Position numbers and translations under genes: made by a program. From Aristolochia californica (taxonomy: Eukaryota > Streptophyta > Magnoliopsida > Piperales > Aristolochiaceae): 64,000 bases of DNA. The notes under the pieces were generated by a model, which saw nothing but the letters and a program-made list of their open reading frames with translations, was not told where the DNA came from and did no database searches. Numbering within the stretch: position 1 is the stretch's first letter; every line of letters starts with the position of its first letter. Below, in pieces: positions 11,248 through 24,450 of this stretch. The DNA lies in contig JARWKL010000016.1 in NCBI GenBank assembly GCA_029961685.1, positions 17,614,157 to 17,678,156 on the forward strand. The letters run 5' to 3'.

Positions 11248-12923
11248 ATGGAGAAGAACTGTGTGGTAGCTTCTTCTGTTGGGTCTACTTCGACCATGGA
11301 GGTGGAGACGACGGAAAAGCCGAGGGGGAGGAATAAGTATGCCACTGCTTGCACCATGCTAGCTTCCATGACTTCCATTCTCCTGGGTTATGGTGAGTTC
11401 ATCTTTGGTTGCAGAGAAATGGGTCTATATGGGTTTCTGTTCTTTACGTTGTATCGAAGATGGAAGATAAGCTTTTGCTTTAGCTTCTGGCTTTTTGTGA
11501 AATTTTCGTCTCGTGTTGTTCAGATATTGGAGTGATGAGTGGAGCGGCGATATTCATCAAAGATAATTTGAAAATCAGCGACGTACAGGTGGAAATCATA
11601 GTGGGAATCATCGCCGTCTACGCTCTGATCGGATCGGCAGCCGCCGGTAGGACGTCGGATTGGATAGGCCGGCGGTATACCATCGTCTTCGCCGCCGTCA
11701 TCTTCTTCGTTGGTGCACTTCTGATGGGCTTCGCGACCAATTACGCTTTTCTGATGGTGGGAAGATTCGTTGCCGGAATCGGCGTCGGATATGCTCTGGT
11801 GATCGCTCCCGTGTACACGGCGGAGATCTCGCCCGCGTCAACCAGGGGCTTCCTCACATCACTCCCTGAAGTCTTCAACAACTTCGGGGTTCTGCTCGGT
11901 TATGTCTCGAACTACGGGTTCGCAAAGCTCCCGGAGAACCTCAGCTGGCGGCTGATGCTCGGTGTCGGTGCAATCCCAGCCGTTTTCCTCGCCGTCGGCG
12001 TACTCGCCATGCCTGAGTCGCCTCGGTGGCTCGTAATGCAAGGCCGTCTCGGAGACGCCGGACGAGTTCTAAACAAGACCTCGCACACCAAGGAGGAAGC
12101 AGAGTGCCGGCTAAGCGACATCAAAGAAGCCGCCGGAATACCAGAAAATTGCACCGAAGACGTGGTTGAAGTCCCGCAGCGCAACAGCGCTGGGCAGCGA
12201 GTGTGGAAGGAGCTGCTATGGAAACCAACCCCGGCCGTTCGCCGCATCCTCATAGCCGGCGTCGGTATCCATTTCTTCCAACAGTCGACCGGCATCGAAT
12301 CCGTCGTCCTCTACAGCCCACGCATCTTCAAAAAAGCAGGAATCAAAGGCAACGACGCTCTCTTGGGCGCAACCGTGGCTGTCGGATTCACCAAGACGAT
12401 ATTCACCTTGGTGGCAACTTTTCTGTTGGACAGAGTCGGAAGAGGGCCGCTCCTCCTCACCAGCGTCGCCGGTATGATCGTCTCCCTCGTCGGTCTGGGA
12501 TTTGGACTAACCATCATCGATCACTACCACGAAGAGAGGATCGTATGGGCGATCGTCATCTGCATCGCCTCCACCCTCGCCTACGTTTCCTTCTTCTCCA
12601 TCGGGCTGGGACCCATCGCCTGGGTCTACAGCTCGGAGATTTTCCCGCTCAGACTGAGGGCACAGGGGGCCAGCATGGGAGCGGCAATGAACAGGGTGAC
12701 GAGCGGGGTCATCGCCATGACCTTCCTTTCGCTTTACAAGGCCATTACGATCGGCGGCAGCTTCTTTCTCTACGCTGGTATTGCTGTTGTTGCATGGGTC
12801 TTCTTCTACACCTTCATCCCAGAAACTCGAGGACGGACGCTAGAAGAAATGCAGATCCTGTTTGAGAAACCAATTTTTAGATTCAGAGGGACGAAAGAAG
12901 GAAGAAGCCACGATGAGGATTAG
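11248..12923 (+). CDS. PLT5: PLT-a, polyol/monosaccharide:H+ symporter, copy 1
   Basis: A sugar-porter (MFS, PF00083) membrane protein. PLT-type members import sorbitol, mannitol, xylitol, inositol and some sugars with protons across the plasma membrane. Exon 1 is 11248-11392 (ATG..TATG|GTGAGT), the intron 11393-11523 (131 bp, ..GTTCAG), and exon 2 11524-12923, giving 514 residues, normal for the family. The junction codon makes the first signature GYDIGVMSGA. Others seen: GRTSDWIGRR (loop 2-3), PESPRWLVMQGRLGDA (loop 6-7), QQSTGIE, GLGPIAWVYSSEIFPLRL and PETRGRTLEEM. Two oddities: in the loop 8-9 motif DRVGRRPLLL the second Arg is Gly (residue 356, GGG for CGG), and the C-terminus stops at RSHDED, nine residues shorter than its sisters. 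The 1.1-kb MULE lies between the core promoter and the original distal promoter. The family is certain; the substrate and the PLT5 symbol are from memory of relatives. Confidence 0.93.
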
Positions 12924-13271
12924 TAAGCAATGGACATGAACAGCGATAAAATTCTCGTAAGTCCGTATAATCGTCAGATTTAGCTTAATTTACGGTTAAA
13001 TCAACAACAAGGCAAGATTGGAAATGCTGACAGAATACTTATCGTTCTCATGGAAAGATTAATTAGTATTTTTTCTACGTGATAATCAAATCCAACGATA
13101 GAAACTTTTCGACGATTTTAATTTTAATTATTTGTCAATACTCAACCCAAGGCATATTTTACTAGTTTGTCGCTTTCGATCGGCCTCGAGACAGAGGACG
13201 AGTGGGGGATCTTGAGACGCTGCTCAATAAGCAAGAACCATTATTGGAGGAAGGTTCGGGAGATCCGTCGC
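12924..13271. other. 3' flank of PLT-a
   Basis: AT-rich 3' region conserved with the other copies (for example TTTACGGTTAAATCAACAA and CAAGGCAAGATTGGAAATGC). It probably contains the 3' UTR and polyadenylation site; no single signal stands out. Confidence 0.5.
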
Positions 13272-13479
13272 TAGGGTGGCATCAAGGGGAGCCGAGCCCG
13301 AACCTGCCTATGTTCGAGCCAAGCTTCGAGCCGAACCTCGTCTCGGGCCTAAAATAGTTATCGAGCTCGAACCCAAAATTTTTAACCTAGACCGAGCCGA
13401 GTTCGAACTTCAACATACATTTAAAATTTTTTAAAAAATATATATCAAATAAATTGTATATAAAATTATGCATACATTT

Positions 13480-13730
13480 TTCATAAAATTGGGCATGACC
13501 TCTACATAAAATTGGGCATAACCTATATATATAATACATGTATAAGATTGGGCGTGACCTCTACTTAAAATTGAGCATAATCTATGTATATAATACCTGT
13601 ATAAAATTCGGCATGACCTTTACTTAAAATTGAACATAATCTATATACATAATACCTATATAAACACTCCATAAAATTGTCTATATATTCCATAAAATTG
13701 TCTATATATTCCATAAACAAAATTAAATGA
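13480..13730. repeat. hAT subterminal tandem repeats
   Basis: Three imperfect copies, period about 65 bp, of a unit containing AAAATTGGGCAT(G/A)ACCTCTA and TATATAATACATGTATAA, followed by short CATAAAATTGTCTATATATT copies. The same array, inverted, lies at about 52330-52570 in the complete element. Confidence 0.7.
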
Positions 13731-14104
13731 AATATCACTATCAATTTACAATCACCCCAGTAAAAACTATAAATCCATTATAAATTTACAAACTATAGTT
13801 ATTTTTCTTTATGCTAGAAAATAATATAAGTCCCTGTTTGACCAAAATCTCCACCTATGACAAAAACAAAAAAATAAAATTAGTTATTGTCTGATAAAAA
13901 AATATTCTTCCACTAATAGTTACTTAATGTCGTTAAAAATATTAAAATTACCATGATGAGAAAAACATGAAAAATCATGTAGCTGGTAGCATTATCTCTA
14001 CACTCTTCTTCTAAGGCTGTAATCATAAAACAAAATTTTAATAAATAAAACTAAAAAAATAATAAAAAATTTATAATAAATAATTAATCAAAGAAATTCA
14101 CCTT

Positions 14105-14229
14105 TTGACTTTTGTTTACATCGTGAAGAGCCCGAACCCAATCACTGCCACAAATCAAAGCTTGAACTGTATTTGGTGCCAAGGAAGAACGATATGAGTC
14201 TATTACTAAATGTAGACTTTGAAGCTACT
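14105..14229 (-). pseudogene. hAT transposase C-terminal (dimerisation) fragment
   Basis: The minus strand gives VASKSTFSN in one frame and TVQALICGSDWVRALHDVNK in another. Together they match the end of plant hAT transposases (SESTFS..R(V/I)..FRSSL.PNTVQALIC..DW), the C-terminal dimerisation domain. The frame change between the two parts shows it is dead. Confidence 0.65.
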
Positions 14230-14252
14230 GCAAATATGAGAATTATATGGGG

Positions 14253-14680
14253 TTAGTCAACAAACTTAAAATTTGAAGTTCATCTTCATCTCCTGCTTCA
14301 AATTCATTTCATTCATCTACATGAAATTCAATTTCAAACTTGGTATTAGTGTGGACGAGTTCATGTATATTGGAAAACAGTTTCTAGAGTTAGTGTCCCA
14401 AAATGAGAAAAATATAAAAAAACAAGAAAATGAGTAACTTATAATAGTATATTTAATTAAAACATAATACTTAAACATCAAATTAGGTATAACAAACATG
14501 ATTACAACACGAATAAGATATTTAATGTATAATTAAATAAGTTAATATATTAATTAATTAAAATAGATATTATATTATTTAATTATAATATTTTATTATA
14601 CATTAATACAATAATTACGTGAGCCAATTAACTATGCACATGATTAATTATAATAAATAAATAAATAAACAGGAAAATTT
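14253..14680 (-). repeat. dispersed repeat, inverted copy at 56060-56455
   Basis: Homologous in reverse complement to 56060-56455: shared GTGTGGACGAGTTCATGT, AAACAGTTTC(T/C)AG.GTTAGTGTCCC and the A/T-rich tract with GTGAGCCAATTAA. The element class is unknown; here it lies inside the truncated hAT element. Confidence 0.6.
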
Positions 14681-14904
14681 GATAAAATGCTAACTTTAAT
14701 ACACTATATTTTTACGTATTGTTGTATTGTCTAGAGGAAAAGCAGTACTAGAGGCGGTTAGGGCTGATAAAATTTCATCGTCTAGAGGAAAAACAAGTTG
14801 AGAATAGGATTTTCAAGTTTTTTTTTGTTATAAAAAAATCGCACGTGCGAGTTCGCACGCTGTGCAGGACGGAGCGTCGAGGGGGGAAATTACTTTAACC
14901 TAGT

Positions 14905-17900
14905 AAAAACAAGTTTAATCATTAATTTAATCTATGCATTTTGGGATAGGCTTGAACCCAACTTTATAGAACCAATGTGGGATGCTACACTAAGGCTCCT
15001 ATAAGTCATATTTGTTGACTTTTAGATAGATTAAAATAGTGTTCTAGTAGGCTAGTTAGGTATACATTACTGCATGAGCCCAAAGCGACCATGTTAAACC
15101 AAAACCGGAAGTTCCTTTCATTTGATGACCATTTTGGTTTTAAAACATTGATAAGAAATGTAAAAGAATCCATTAAAAAGGCATTTTTAAATCCTTCAAA
15201 TTCTATAATTGTGCATTTAAATAATCTAGATCCTACAATTGTGCTATATAAACTACATAATGACACTATAATAGCCACTCTAATGTTGATTAAGCACATA
15301 TTAAATTTTTAAAAATCGTATATTCACATGAAAAATTCCATGGCCATTTGTGCAAACGGATGGTTGTCTGTCCCCCTCCAACACAAAGAACTAGTGAGAG
15401 AAGGCAAGGGATCCTTTCTTCTATTTTATGTTCTTTTATTTTATTTTTTTGCTAACAGAGTATTTCACTAGAAAAAAAAATGTTGATTTTGAGAGAGAAA
15501 GCATGGAAGATAGAAGAGAAGAGAGGAGAAGAAATGTGAAAGAGAAAAATAAGACAGAGAGTACATTGGTTATTTTTTGCTAAATCTTACTAAAAATAAA
15601 CTTTACAAAAGTTTACAATTACACAAGAATATATCAATAAATCTAATCACAATAAGTTGTAAGAAAGAAACTAAAATGAAGCATAAGGAGGAAATGTTCC
15701 TCCCACACGTGCTTTGTGTGGATTCTTCTCCTCCTCTTTTTCTTTGACTTTGCTTCAACTGTGAGAACTCAGTTGCATGAGACTCACCTTTGATTCTATA
15801 AAACTTGTGAAATATGATTTGCATGAGACTCATCTTAAACTCCTTGATGTGGCTTCTTCAACACTCTCTGTCATACTGGAGTTAGTAACTTCAACTTGCT
15901 AACAATCTTAGTCATACAACTTGTGTAATTAAAAAAAAAATTATCTTGATTCATCTTGTTCTTGTGCACATCTTTCTTATGATATTCATCTTGTCATCTC
16001 GTTTTCCCCCTTACTCTAATATTTTATAATATTCTGGTTATATAAAATTTGATTACTACAAATTCTAGAATTCTTCGTTATTTGTAACCTCATACTTCTT
16101 CCATGTGGAATCTTATATCGTTAGGTGCATTCTAGTTAGAGTATGCTTGATGAACATCCTCCTCCATCACTAGCATAGAGAGGCAGTCACTAAAATTTTG
16201 CTCCCTGTCAACCAATTCCTCTACATGGACGAACACGTGTATGATTGCTTAGCCAAGTTAGATGCAAAAATCAAAGTTGAGATTGTTTCACTCACCCCAA
16301 GGTTGATTGGATTTAATGAATTTCTGAAAAATAAAAAAACTTCACTAACTTGTTGTAATTTGAGTATAATGAGCTTCTATTTATAATAGAGAAAATAAGT
16401 AGAATCCAATTACAATTAAACTACCTTTATCCCAAATACACCCAAAGTTAAACACTAAAAGATAAGTCCTAAAACAATTGAACAACTGAACATAAATAAA
16501 AAACTAACATAAGTAATATACTATTAATTGAAACTCTTATATGAGACCTCTTGTGAGACTCCTCTTAGACTCCATATTAATTATATCTATGTGAGAGTTC
16601 TTGTTGTGAGAGTTATGTAAAACTCTTTCATATTTGCTCTTCAACGTTTCCCTTCAAACTGAAGTTTATGACTTCTACTTGCAATGAAAACGATTTTTGG
16701 TCTTCAATCTTTATTAACTAATTTTTTTTCTTAGAAGTTAAATCTTCATCATTTGTTCTCCCCTTTTCTTCAATATTTTGGTTACATAAAAATTACCACA
16801 ACATGTCGGACAAAATACCTTTTTTTCGTACTTCTTCTTCTACTTTTCCCCCTTGATGGGGATAGAGAGTCAACTTGGACAAAACACAATGTGGGAGAAG
16901 AAAGTCACTCTTAGCTGTATGAGAAAGATCCATACACCAGTCAAAAAGGTCATAGTCTAAAACACACTCTACTCAATTTTAAAGGAGAAAAAATGACCCA
17001 ACTTAATGGGTTTAAGGGTAAAACACATATCACCTTTTGGGTGAAGAATAAAATACTTGCTGCAAGTTGGATGTTGGGCACACTCCTATACTTTTTAGGT
17101 AGTGGGTTTAAACAATGGCCCGAAGTGATGAAAACAAAATAAGATAAACTGAAGAAATTCTAGAGGAGAACAAATTTAACTAGAAGGAGGTGACTATGCA
17201 ACACTCATACTTCCAAACGAATCTAGAATATGACCCCTTTTAAAAAAAGATTAGGGGAGACTATAATGGTAGAACTTAATAAATTTGATCAAGTATAAAT
17301 TTTTTTGGAGGTGACCACAATTTTTAAAATTGACGATGCGTAAGATACACAACCAAGTAACAAAAACTCAAACCTTGAAAACAACATCGAAGGGAGATAT
17401 TTTTACATACCTTGAAAAACACATCATGGAGTGATTACTTATGACCAAAACTTTGATTAGGAGAGAAATTTGGCTAAAAAATAGGATTTTAGGAGAAAAG
17501 GAAACCCAATTCATGCCAATGCATGGAAAAATAATAAAATAGGAACATTGAGAGATTTTCGATTGACCGGACCTTTAGTACTTATGATATCAATATCTCC
17601 CTCAATATAGATCAAAATCACAAACCGTATTTTTTTTAATAAAGTAAACTCTAAGAGATTTAATTTGATGCATAATTCGACATAAAAAGCTTCATTTTTG
17701 AATATGTTATGATATCTTTGTTTTCTTCATATTTTAGCTTGACGGTTGCCGACAACAATGCGAATATCTCCTTACATATAGATTGATATGAAAATTTCTC
17801 CTTCTGAAACTAGAGTTCAATACCTTTCATTCATATATAATATTTTTCATAAAATATACTTATTTTGAGAGAAAGATTCTGATAGACTTTAGACTCTATA

Positions 17901-19720
17901 ATTTGGCCGAAATAAGTACTCTTTCTTCTTGGCCACTATAATCAGATTGAGAATTGATTTAATAGGTAAATAAATAGACTTAAAAATCTATCTTTTGACA
18001 TATAATTTACCATATAAATATTCGTTATAGATGGCATAAAATGCCTCTAAAGTTGAATGTTTTTGCTGTTGCTCAAACGTCTCTGGCAGTCTGATCTTTG
18101 CTACTTCAAATATCGATTTCTATTTGTAGAAAACTCTGATTTTCAAAATTCTTTTTTTTCTTCAGAAAGTAGATGCAAAGATATTTCCGTAAATATATAG
18201 TTTAAAATATGAAAAATTCCTATTTCCGTTAAACATGCAACACTCATACTTCCAAATGAATCTAGAATATGATCCCTTTTAAAAAAAAGATTAGGGGAGA
18301 GACTATAACGGTAGAACTTAATAAATTTGACCAAGTATAAATTTTTTTGGGGGTGACCACAATTTTCAGAATTGATGATGCGTAAGATATACAACCAAGT
18401 AACAAAAATGCAAACCTTGAAAACAACATCGAGGGAGGATATTTTTGCATACCTTGTAAAACACATCATAGAGTGATTACTTCTGACCAAAACTCTGATT
18501 AGGGAAGAAATTTGGCTAAAAAATTGGATTCTAGGAGAAAAGGAAACTCAATTCATGCCAATTCATGAAGAGATAATAAGAGAGAAAATAGGAACAATGT
18601 GCGATTTTTGATTGAACTGACCTTTAGTACTTATGATATCAATATCTCTCACAATATAGTTCATAATCACAAATCGTTTATTGTTTAATAAACTAGACTT
18701 AAAGAGATTTAATTTGATGAATAATTCGACATAAAAAAATTCATTTTTGAATCTGTTATGATATCTTTATTTTCTTTATTTTGTAGCTTGACGGTTGCCG
18801 ACTCCAATGCGAATATCTCCTTGACATGAAATTTTCTCCTTCTAAAACCAGAGTTCAATACCTTTCATTCATATATAACATTTTTCATAAAATATACTTA
18901 TTTTGAGAGAAAGATTCTGATAGACTTTAGACTCTATAAGTTGGTCGAAATAAGTACTCTTTCTTCTTGGACACTATAATCAGATTGAGAATTGATTTAA
19001 TAGGTCAGAAAATAGACTTACAAATCTATCTTTTGACATATAATTTACCATATAAATATTCGTTATTGATGGCATAAAATGCCTCTAAAGTTGAATAATT
19101 CATCTACTGCTCAAACCTCTCTTGCAATTTGATCTTTCTTACTACAAATATCGATTTCTATTTGTAGAAAATTTTGATTTCAAAAATTCCTTTTTTTCTT
19201 CAGAAAGTAGATGCAAAGATATTTCAGTAAATATATAGTTTAAAATATGAAAAATTCACTATAGAGGTGAGAATGCCAAGAAAACAACGAGTATTGGGTC
19301 TAAGAAAGAAAGAAAAAAGACATAATATGAACCTAAACTACTAGATATGATAGATTAGAATATGTTGAATTTTTGGAGGAATAAAACTTCCCTAACTTGT
19401 TGTAATTTGAGTAGAATGAAAATCTATTTATAATAGTAGAAATAAATATAATCCAATTACAATTAAACTACCCTTATTCCAGTTACACCCAAAGTTAAAC
19501 ACTAAAAGATAGGTCTTATAAAAATTGAACAACTGAACATAACTTAAACACCTTTAATTGAGACACTTACATGAGAGCTCCTCTTGCGAGACTCTTCTTA
19601 GACACCACTCTATTACTTCTAGCTCTATGAGAGTTCTTGTTGTGAGAGTCATGTAAGATTCTTTCATACATGTTCTTTAATAGTATTTGTATTGACATCA
19701 AAGATAGATCCTTTTGGTAG
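14905..19720. repeat. block X, LTR-like repeat between units 1 and 2
   Basis: Aligns with 28095-30983 (between units 2 and 3); fragments recur at 46108-46420. On the minus strand it contains two stretches (16320-16530 and 19370-19580) homologous to the copia-type LTR end at 48950-49207. It probably derives from one or more LTR retroelements, but no pol domain could be read. The span 17197-18235 is directly repeated as 18236-19259. No host gene was seen. Confidence 0.55.
17197..19259. repeat. 1.04-kb direct duplication inside block X
   Basis: Copy 1 is 17197-18235 and copy 2 is 18236-19259. Both begin TGCAACACTCATACTTCCAA and end with CAGAAAGTAGATGCAAAGAT..AAATATATAGTTTAAAATATG. The block between units 2 and 3 has only one copy (30346-30983). 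Confidence 0.85.
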
Positions 19721-20345
19721 CCTTTTAAATTCTAAGGCGGGTCAAATATTTGCATCATCTATAAGAGGTGGGGCCATGACACTTGTGAATGGCGGGGTAA
19801 TTTATAAACAACTTAGGAAAAATAAAAAATAAATTTCAAGCAATCTTTATTACCTTGGGTGTATAGGACTCAATAGTCCTCCCCATGCGGCTCACCATCT
19901 TGCATCTTCGAACCCATCGGACCATCTTCAGATGGTGCAAGATGGGGGAGTAGTAGGTTGGTAGATGAGAAGGCATGATGTAAGATGATGTGACAATTAT
20001 TCTTTACAATATCAACAATGTTACTAATAAAAATGACACTAAAAACTTTACAGTAAAGACATTGACGTAAACTGGTATTGTTTACTATTGAAATTTATTT
20101 AGATTCATTGTTATCTAATTTCACTTCATTGTTTTTCCTACCATACGTTCATCTCCTCCTTTTTCATATCCTTCTTACTCATATCCATTCTCTTCATTCT
20201 CTACAATGTGAATTGGCACACTTGTACATTTAGGCGGAATGTCATCTATCTCGATAATATGGAGATTATCATTTAAACTCTTGTTGGAAGGCATTTGCTT
20301 CATTAGATGTGGTTAATAGTTGCTCTAACACATCAAATACATTTC

Positions 20346-20700
20346 TCATGACCAATTTATGTACCACAAGCCAAGGGCCACCATTTTTAGGATCATCCAT
20401 GTGATAAACTTGTTCTGCTTGAAATACCAATGGGAAAGGGTCGTCATTGCACCATTATGTGACGTGTTAACACTACTATACCAAGTAGTATTCCTAATAT
20501 CTTGTCTACTATTACTTATATCAAACCACATACATTTGAGCACATAAACTGAATTATCGCCCAGGTACCATAGTTTGATCATATCGGTTTCAACCCCACT
20601 GCAGTCAAGGTAATTGTTCTTGTAGTATCTCTTTACAATCATGTCACTATTTGGAGTTGTACAGGTTGCCTCAAGTTGCTCGATGTAGATTTACATGTCA
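20346..20700 (-). pseudogene. DUF4216-like CACTA fragment, unit 2
   Basis: The minus-strand frame runs MIVKRYYKNNYLDCSGVET, then LWYLGDNSVYVLKCMWFD, then HWYFKQNKFITWM. This is the order yYGv..I.eL.Y.g..vvLFkC.Wfd..FilA.Qa.QV seen in DUF4216 of CACTA elements. It is a short open piece of a broken gene. Confidence 0.6.
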
Positions 20701-23700
20701 TTGATGATACAACTTGAGTAGTTGTTGCTTAACCTATGACCTACTACAAGGCAATAGATACCATTGTTTAATATAAGATGGGCACATGCAAACTATTAGT
20801 TGTGACATATTATATGACATCAAGGTTATTACACTTAATAAAAGAAATATTTTAGCCAACACCACCTTAATGGATACAACTAATTTTATGTTTAAACCAA
20901 ACAACAATCTTCTTCGTATCGTTAGACCAGATTGGTTGTATCATGGGTTTGTAATACTTCATCGGTGCTCACTATTTAAGAGACATACTGGATGATTAGC
21001 ACACACTCTTCATGGCTAACACATATTATTATTTAACCCTTCAATAGATTTGGTGTACACCATAAGAATAAAAAGCTCTAGCTCTTCCTTAAATTCTTCA
21101 CTCAAGGGCCTATCATGAACGATCTTCATCTAGAACTTGTCTATTTTCTCCTAAACATCAATGAATTACACACACAAATTGCCATAAACAACAACCTCAT
21201 CTACGAGAGAAGACTTTATTCAAGATCCCTAGTTCTAGATGGGAGAGGTCGCGAACCATAACTCCCAAATCACATCCAACTTCGTTGTTCACTTGAGTTT
21301 GTGATGCCACAATATCCATCTAGGACTGGCAATTGTTTGTCATTACATATTACAAGTTAAGGCACTTGCCAAAATTTTGGTAGCATCTCCCTACACCCTT
21401 CATGCTATAACAACATAATTAGTTTATATGCTTGTACCATACAATCACTAGAGAACAATGCACACTAGTCACTGAAGTATGCAATGTAACACTTGAGGAA
21501 ATCAAGAAGATACATCCGAAATGTATCTACAACGGTCTCAAACTATAACACTAAGAATAATAAACAATCTTACGAGTCCCCGAATGTCCTACATGACAAT
21601 TCAAGAGTCGTACAAGTATATTTAATTCAAGTGCAAGTTGTTTATAAGGATGGATACCCCAAACTTTGCACACAACAAAGTTATACCTTACAATCTCTTG
21701 AGTGGGTAGTCAAATTCTAAAGAATTGAAATCCTTAACATTATATATTAATGAGAAATTATTAGACTACAAATAACTAAAAACCCATATTGTTGAAATTC
21801 AAGATGGTGAGATTCATAGTGTGTCTAATGAACTCTTTCTTCTTACGCCATATGTGCATATAACTGAAACTAAAATGATCGGGCCATCTTGGGTATAGGT
21901 AGTTGAGCAAAACCTATCTCCTTAACGTACCCAGACCTAATCCTACAAGCGCTCTGCTCAATGACAAACTCATCAATTTTCTCACCAGCCTCCTATGCCT
22001 CTTACCAACCAATGCATCTCCTTCTGTGAAAAATAACATAAGAAAGTTATAATTGTTTACTTAAAATAAAATATATTATTTTTTAGAAAGTTAAAGTTAT
22101 AATTGAACTTACATATTGTTGCTCAGATCCCTCAATCCACTTGTACTGGGACGAATGAGTGATTCAAAATTGCTCATCGTCAAAGTAATTTTTAACCTAC
22201 GCATTTAAAAGTACACATGCATTTAAATGTATTAAATTAGTAATACATTTTAAAGAAAATATGCTCAAATTTAAATACATACCATATCTTCTCTGATACA
22301 CACAAAACTTTTCGATCATATCATCATGTCAAACCATTTGTTTGCCAATATTTTCCATAAATGAAAATTAAACTATTATTAAAACAAAAAAATAATCGAG
22401 ACTTTGAAGCACAACTCGTAAAAATCTAATTACGTGGAATCTCTACCTCTGAAATGTGTTCGGATGTAGCCACTACCGATCCTCAAAGAAACCCCTCTGT
22501 AAGGAGTCGATAGTGTCGTGAGGTAATCTCATACTCTCTAGGTGTGCGTGCATGGTAGTCTGGTGCTCTCAAAATGCCAAGCCCCATATATAATACACGA
22601 CAACTTGTGCCACTACATCACTTTAGATATCCAAATCCAACTTCTCCTTCCAAAAAAAAAGAGTAACAAAAAATATTATCAAACTTAACATTGTAAGCTA
22701 GTGAAAATAAAAGGAAAAATCTAATTGAGTAATTTGCAATATTTAGTTTCATATAGGTATATCTAGAAGCTAACTAAGCATCAATGTAGGATTTAAATGT
22801 ATCTGCCTTTACCTCCTTGTGATTTCTAAGGATATGGCCCACTCAATGAGTGAAAAATCTATTGCGTCTTGGTGCCGTCCTATATGAATCTCTAAACTCC
22901 ATTGTAGCTACGTTCTCGAATGATACAATGTGTGAGATTGTTGGTAGCCTAGGTGGACTAGGTGGTATAATATTACATAAACCTGCATAATATATTTATA
23001 ACATCAATAATATTATTTCAAAAAATAGTAACACCAACATTATTTCTCAAGGACAATTATTTAGATTCATTGTTGTCTAACTACGTTATATTTCTTCATT
23101 AGCTTTCTTCTCCGCTTGTTCGACCTCTTCTTTTTCTTCTGCTTCCTCTTATTCTTTATGGTACTTGTCTTCTAGCTCAACTTTGTCTTCTTCGTTTACA
23201 TCCTCTTCATTATATATCTTCATCTTCTACTGTTTGTGAATTTTTATGATCTGGACGAACATTTAACCTTGTCAATGGCCAAACATCATCGTCCACTTGG
23301 ACAACATGGAGAATTTGACAACTCCTATTGGTAGGCAGTCATTTATTTAGATATTGATAATTATTGCTCTAACACATCAAACACATTTCTCATAATCACA
23401 TTATGAACTATGTGTCACAGACCACTATTTTTAGGGTCTCCATGTAATAAACCTAATTCTATTTGAAATGCCAATGCAAAAGGGCCGTTGTTGCACCAAT
23501 CTGCAAAATATTAACATTGCTAAAGTAGTCAATTGTCTTAAAACCTTGTTTACTATTGCTTATATCAAACCATTTGCACTTGAGCATATAACAAAATTAT
23601 TGCCCAAGTACTATAGTTCTATTACATAAATTACGACCCCATAATAGTCAAGGTAATTATGTTTCTAATACCCCTTTATAGCGACATTGTTATTTTGAAT

Positions 23701-24289
23701 CTTACGATTTGCCTCAAGTTGCTCACTAGGGATGTGTATGCCTTTAACAATATAACTCGAGTATTGCTACCCTATATAGGACCCATTCCAAAATGGTGAA
23801 TATTACTGTTTATTTCAAGTTGGCCACAATCTACTAGAGTTTTGACTTGTAATAAATTAGTTGACATCAAGAATATTGACATGCAATAAACTCTACAGTC
23901 ATGAGTGGCGATACCCTTCATATCGTTGGTTCAGGTTGGTTCTACCCTCATTTTGGAAAACTTATTTCTGTTCATTGTGCAACATAAATACAAAAAAATT
24001 AAAAATCATACTCGATAACTGACCTAAAAGATGAATTTGTTAAGTGCTTATTAGATGTATTATTTTTCGATCAGATTGTAATTATTTAGTACAACCCACA
24101 ACTTGTTATACAAGTTCATGTAAAGGATTAATTCGATTCTTCTACTTAGTTCACTGGAAGTATGGGCAAAAACTAAGATTTTTTCCTTTAGGTAGTCGAC
24201 ATTTCCATCTTAATTCTAATATGTTCGATGAAAAATCTTGTTTCAACATCTCCAAGTACATTGATTAAAATATCAAAGCTTCGTTGTTA

Positions 24290-24450
24290 ATATACATGTA
24301 TGCAAAGAAACTTCTAGACAAGCTCTATTTCGAACCATTATTTTTAAATTACAAAGAACCATCTCAAGTGAATACATCCATCCATATTGTATCGGAGTGC
24401 TTCTTGAGGTACATGAACTTTCAAATAAACCAATACATAAAAAAATCACC
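24290..24450 (-). pseudogene. DUF4218-like CACTA fragment, unit 2
   Basis: Homologous to 34968-35159 by nucleotide alignment; the conserved core is shifted in frame by small deletions relative to unit 3. Confidence 0.45.

Larger units (their letters stand above)
13272..14900 (-). mobile_element. truncated hAT element with transposase remnant
   Basis: Starts TAGGGTGGCATC at 13272 and aligns, reversed, with the right end of the complete hAT element at 50503-52735 (shared CCGAACCTGC(C/T)TATGTTCGAGCC). It includes a subterminal array of 'attgggcatgacctctac.taaaattg' repeats (13480-13730). It carries an hAT transposase C-terminal fragment (14105-14229). Near its far side it has ATCGCACGTGCGAG, the same palindromic core as in the 50.5-kb element. 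No matching right TIR or 8-bp duplication was found, so it is truncated. It inserted in the 3' flank of PLT-a. Confidence 0.6.

Noticed and set aside
11912..12295. Minus-strand open frames through PLT exon 2
   Set aside because: Antisense shadows of the transporter; no domain and no start context.
12203..12865. Long open frame (about 206-220 codons) in frame +2 of PLT exon 2, present in all four copies
   Set aside because: It overlaps the conserved transporter frame, has an Arg/His-rich low-information translation and exists because high GC3 removes stops. Its conservation follows from the real frame.
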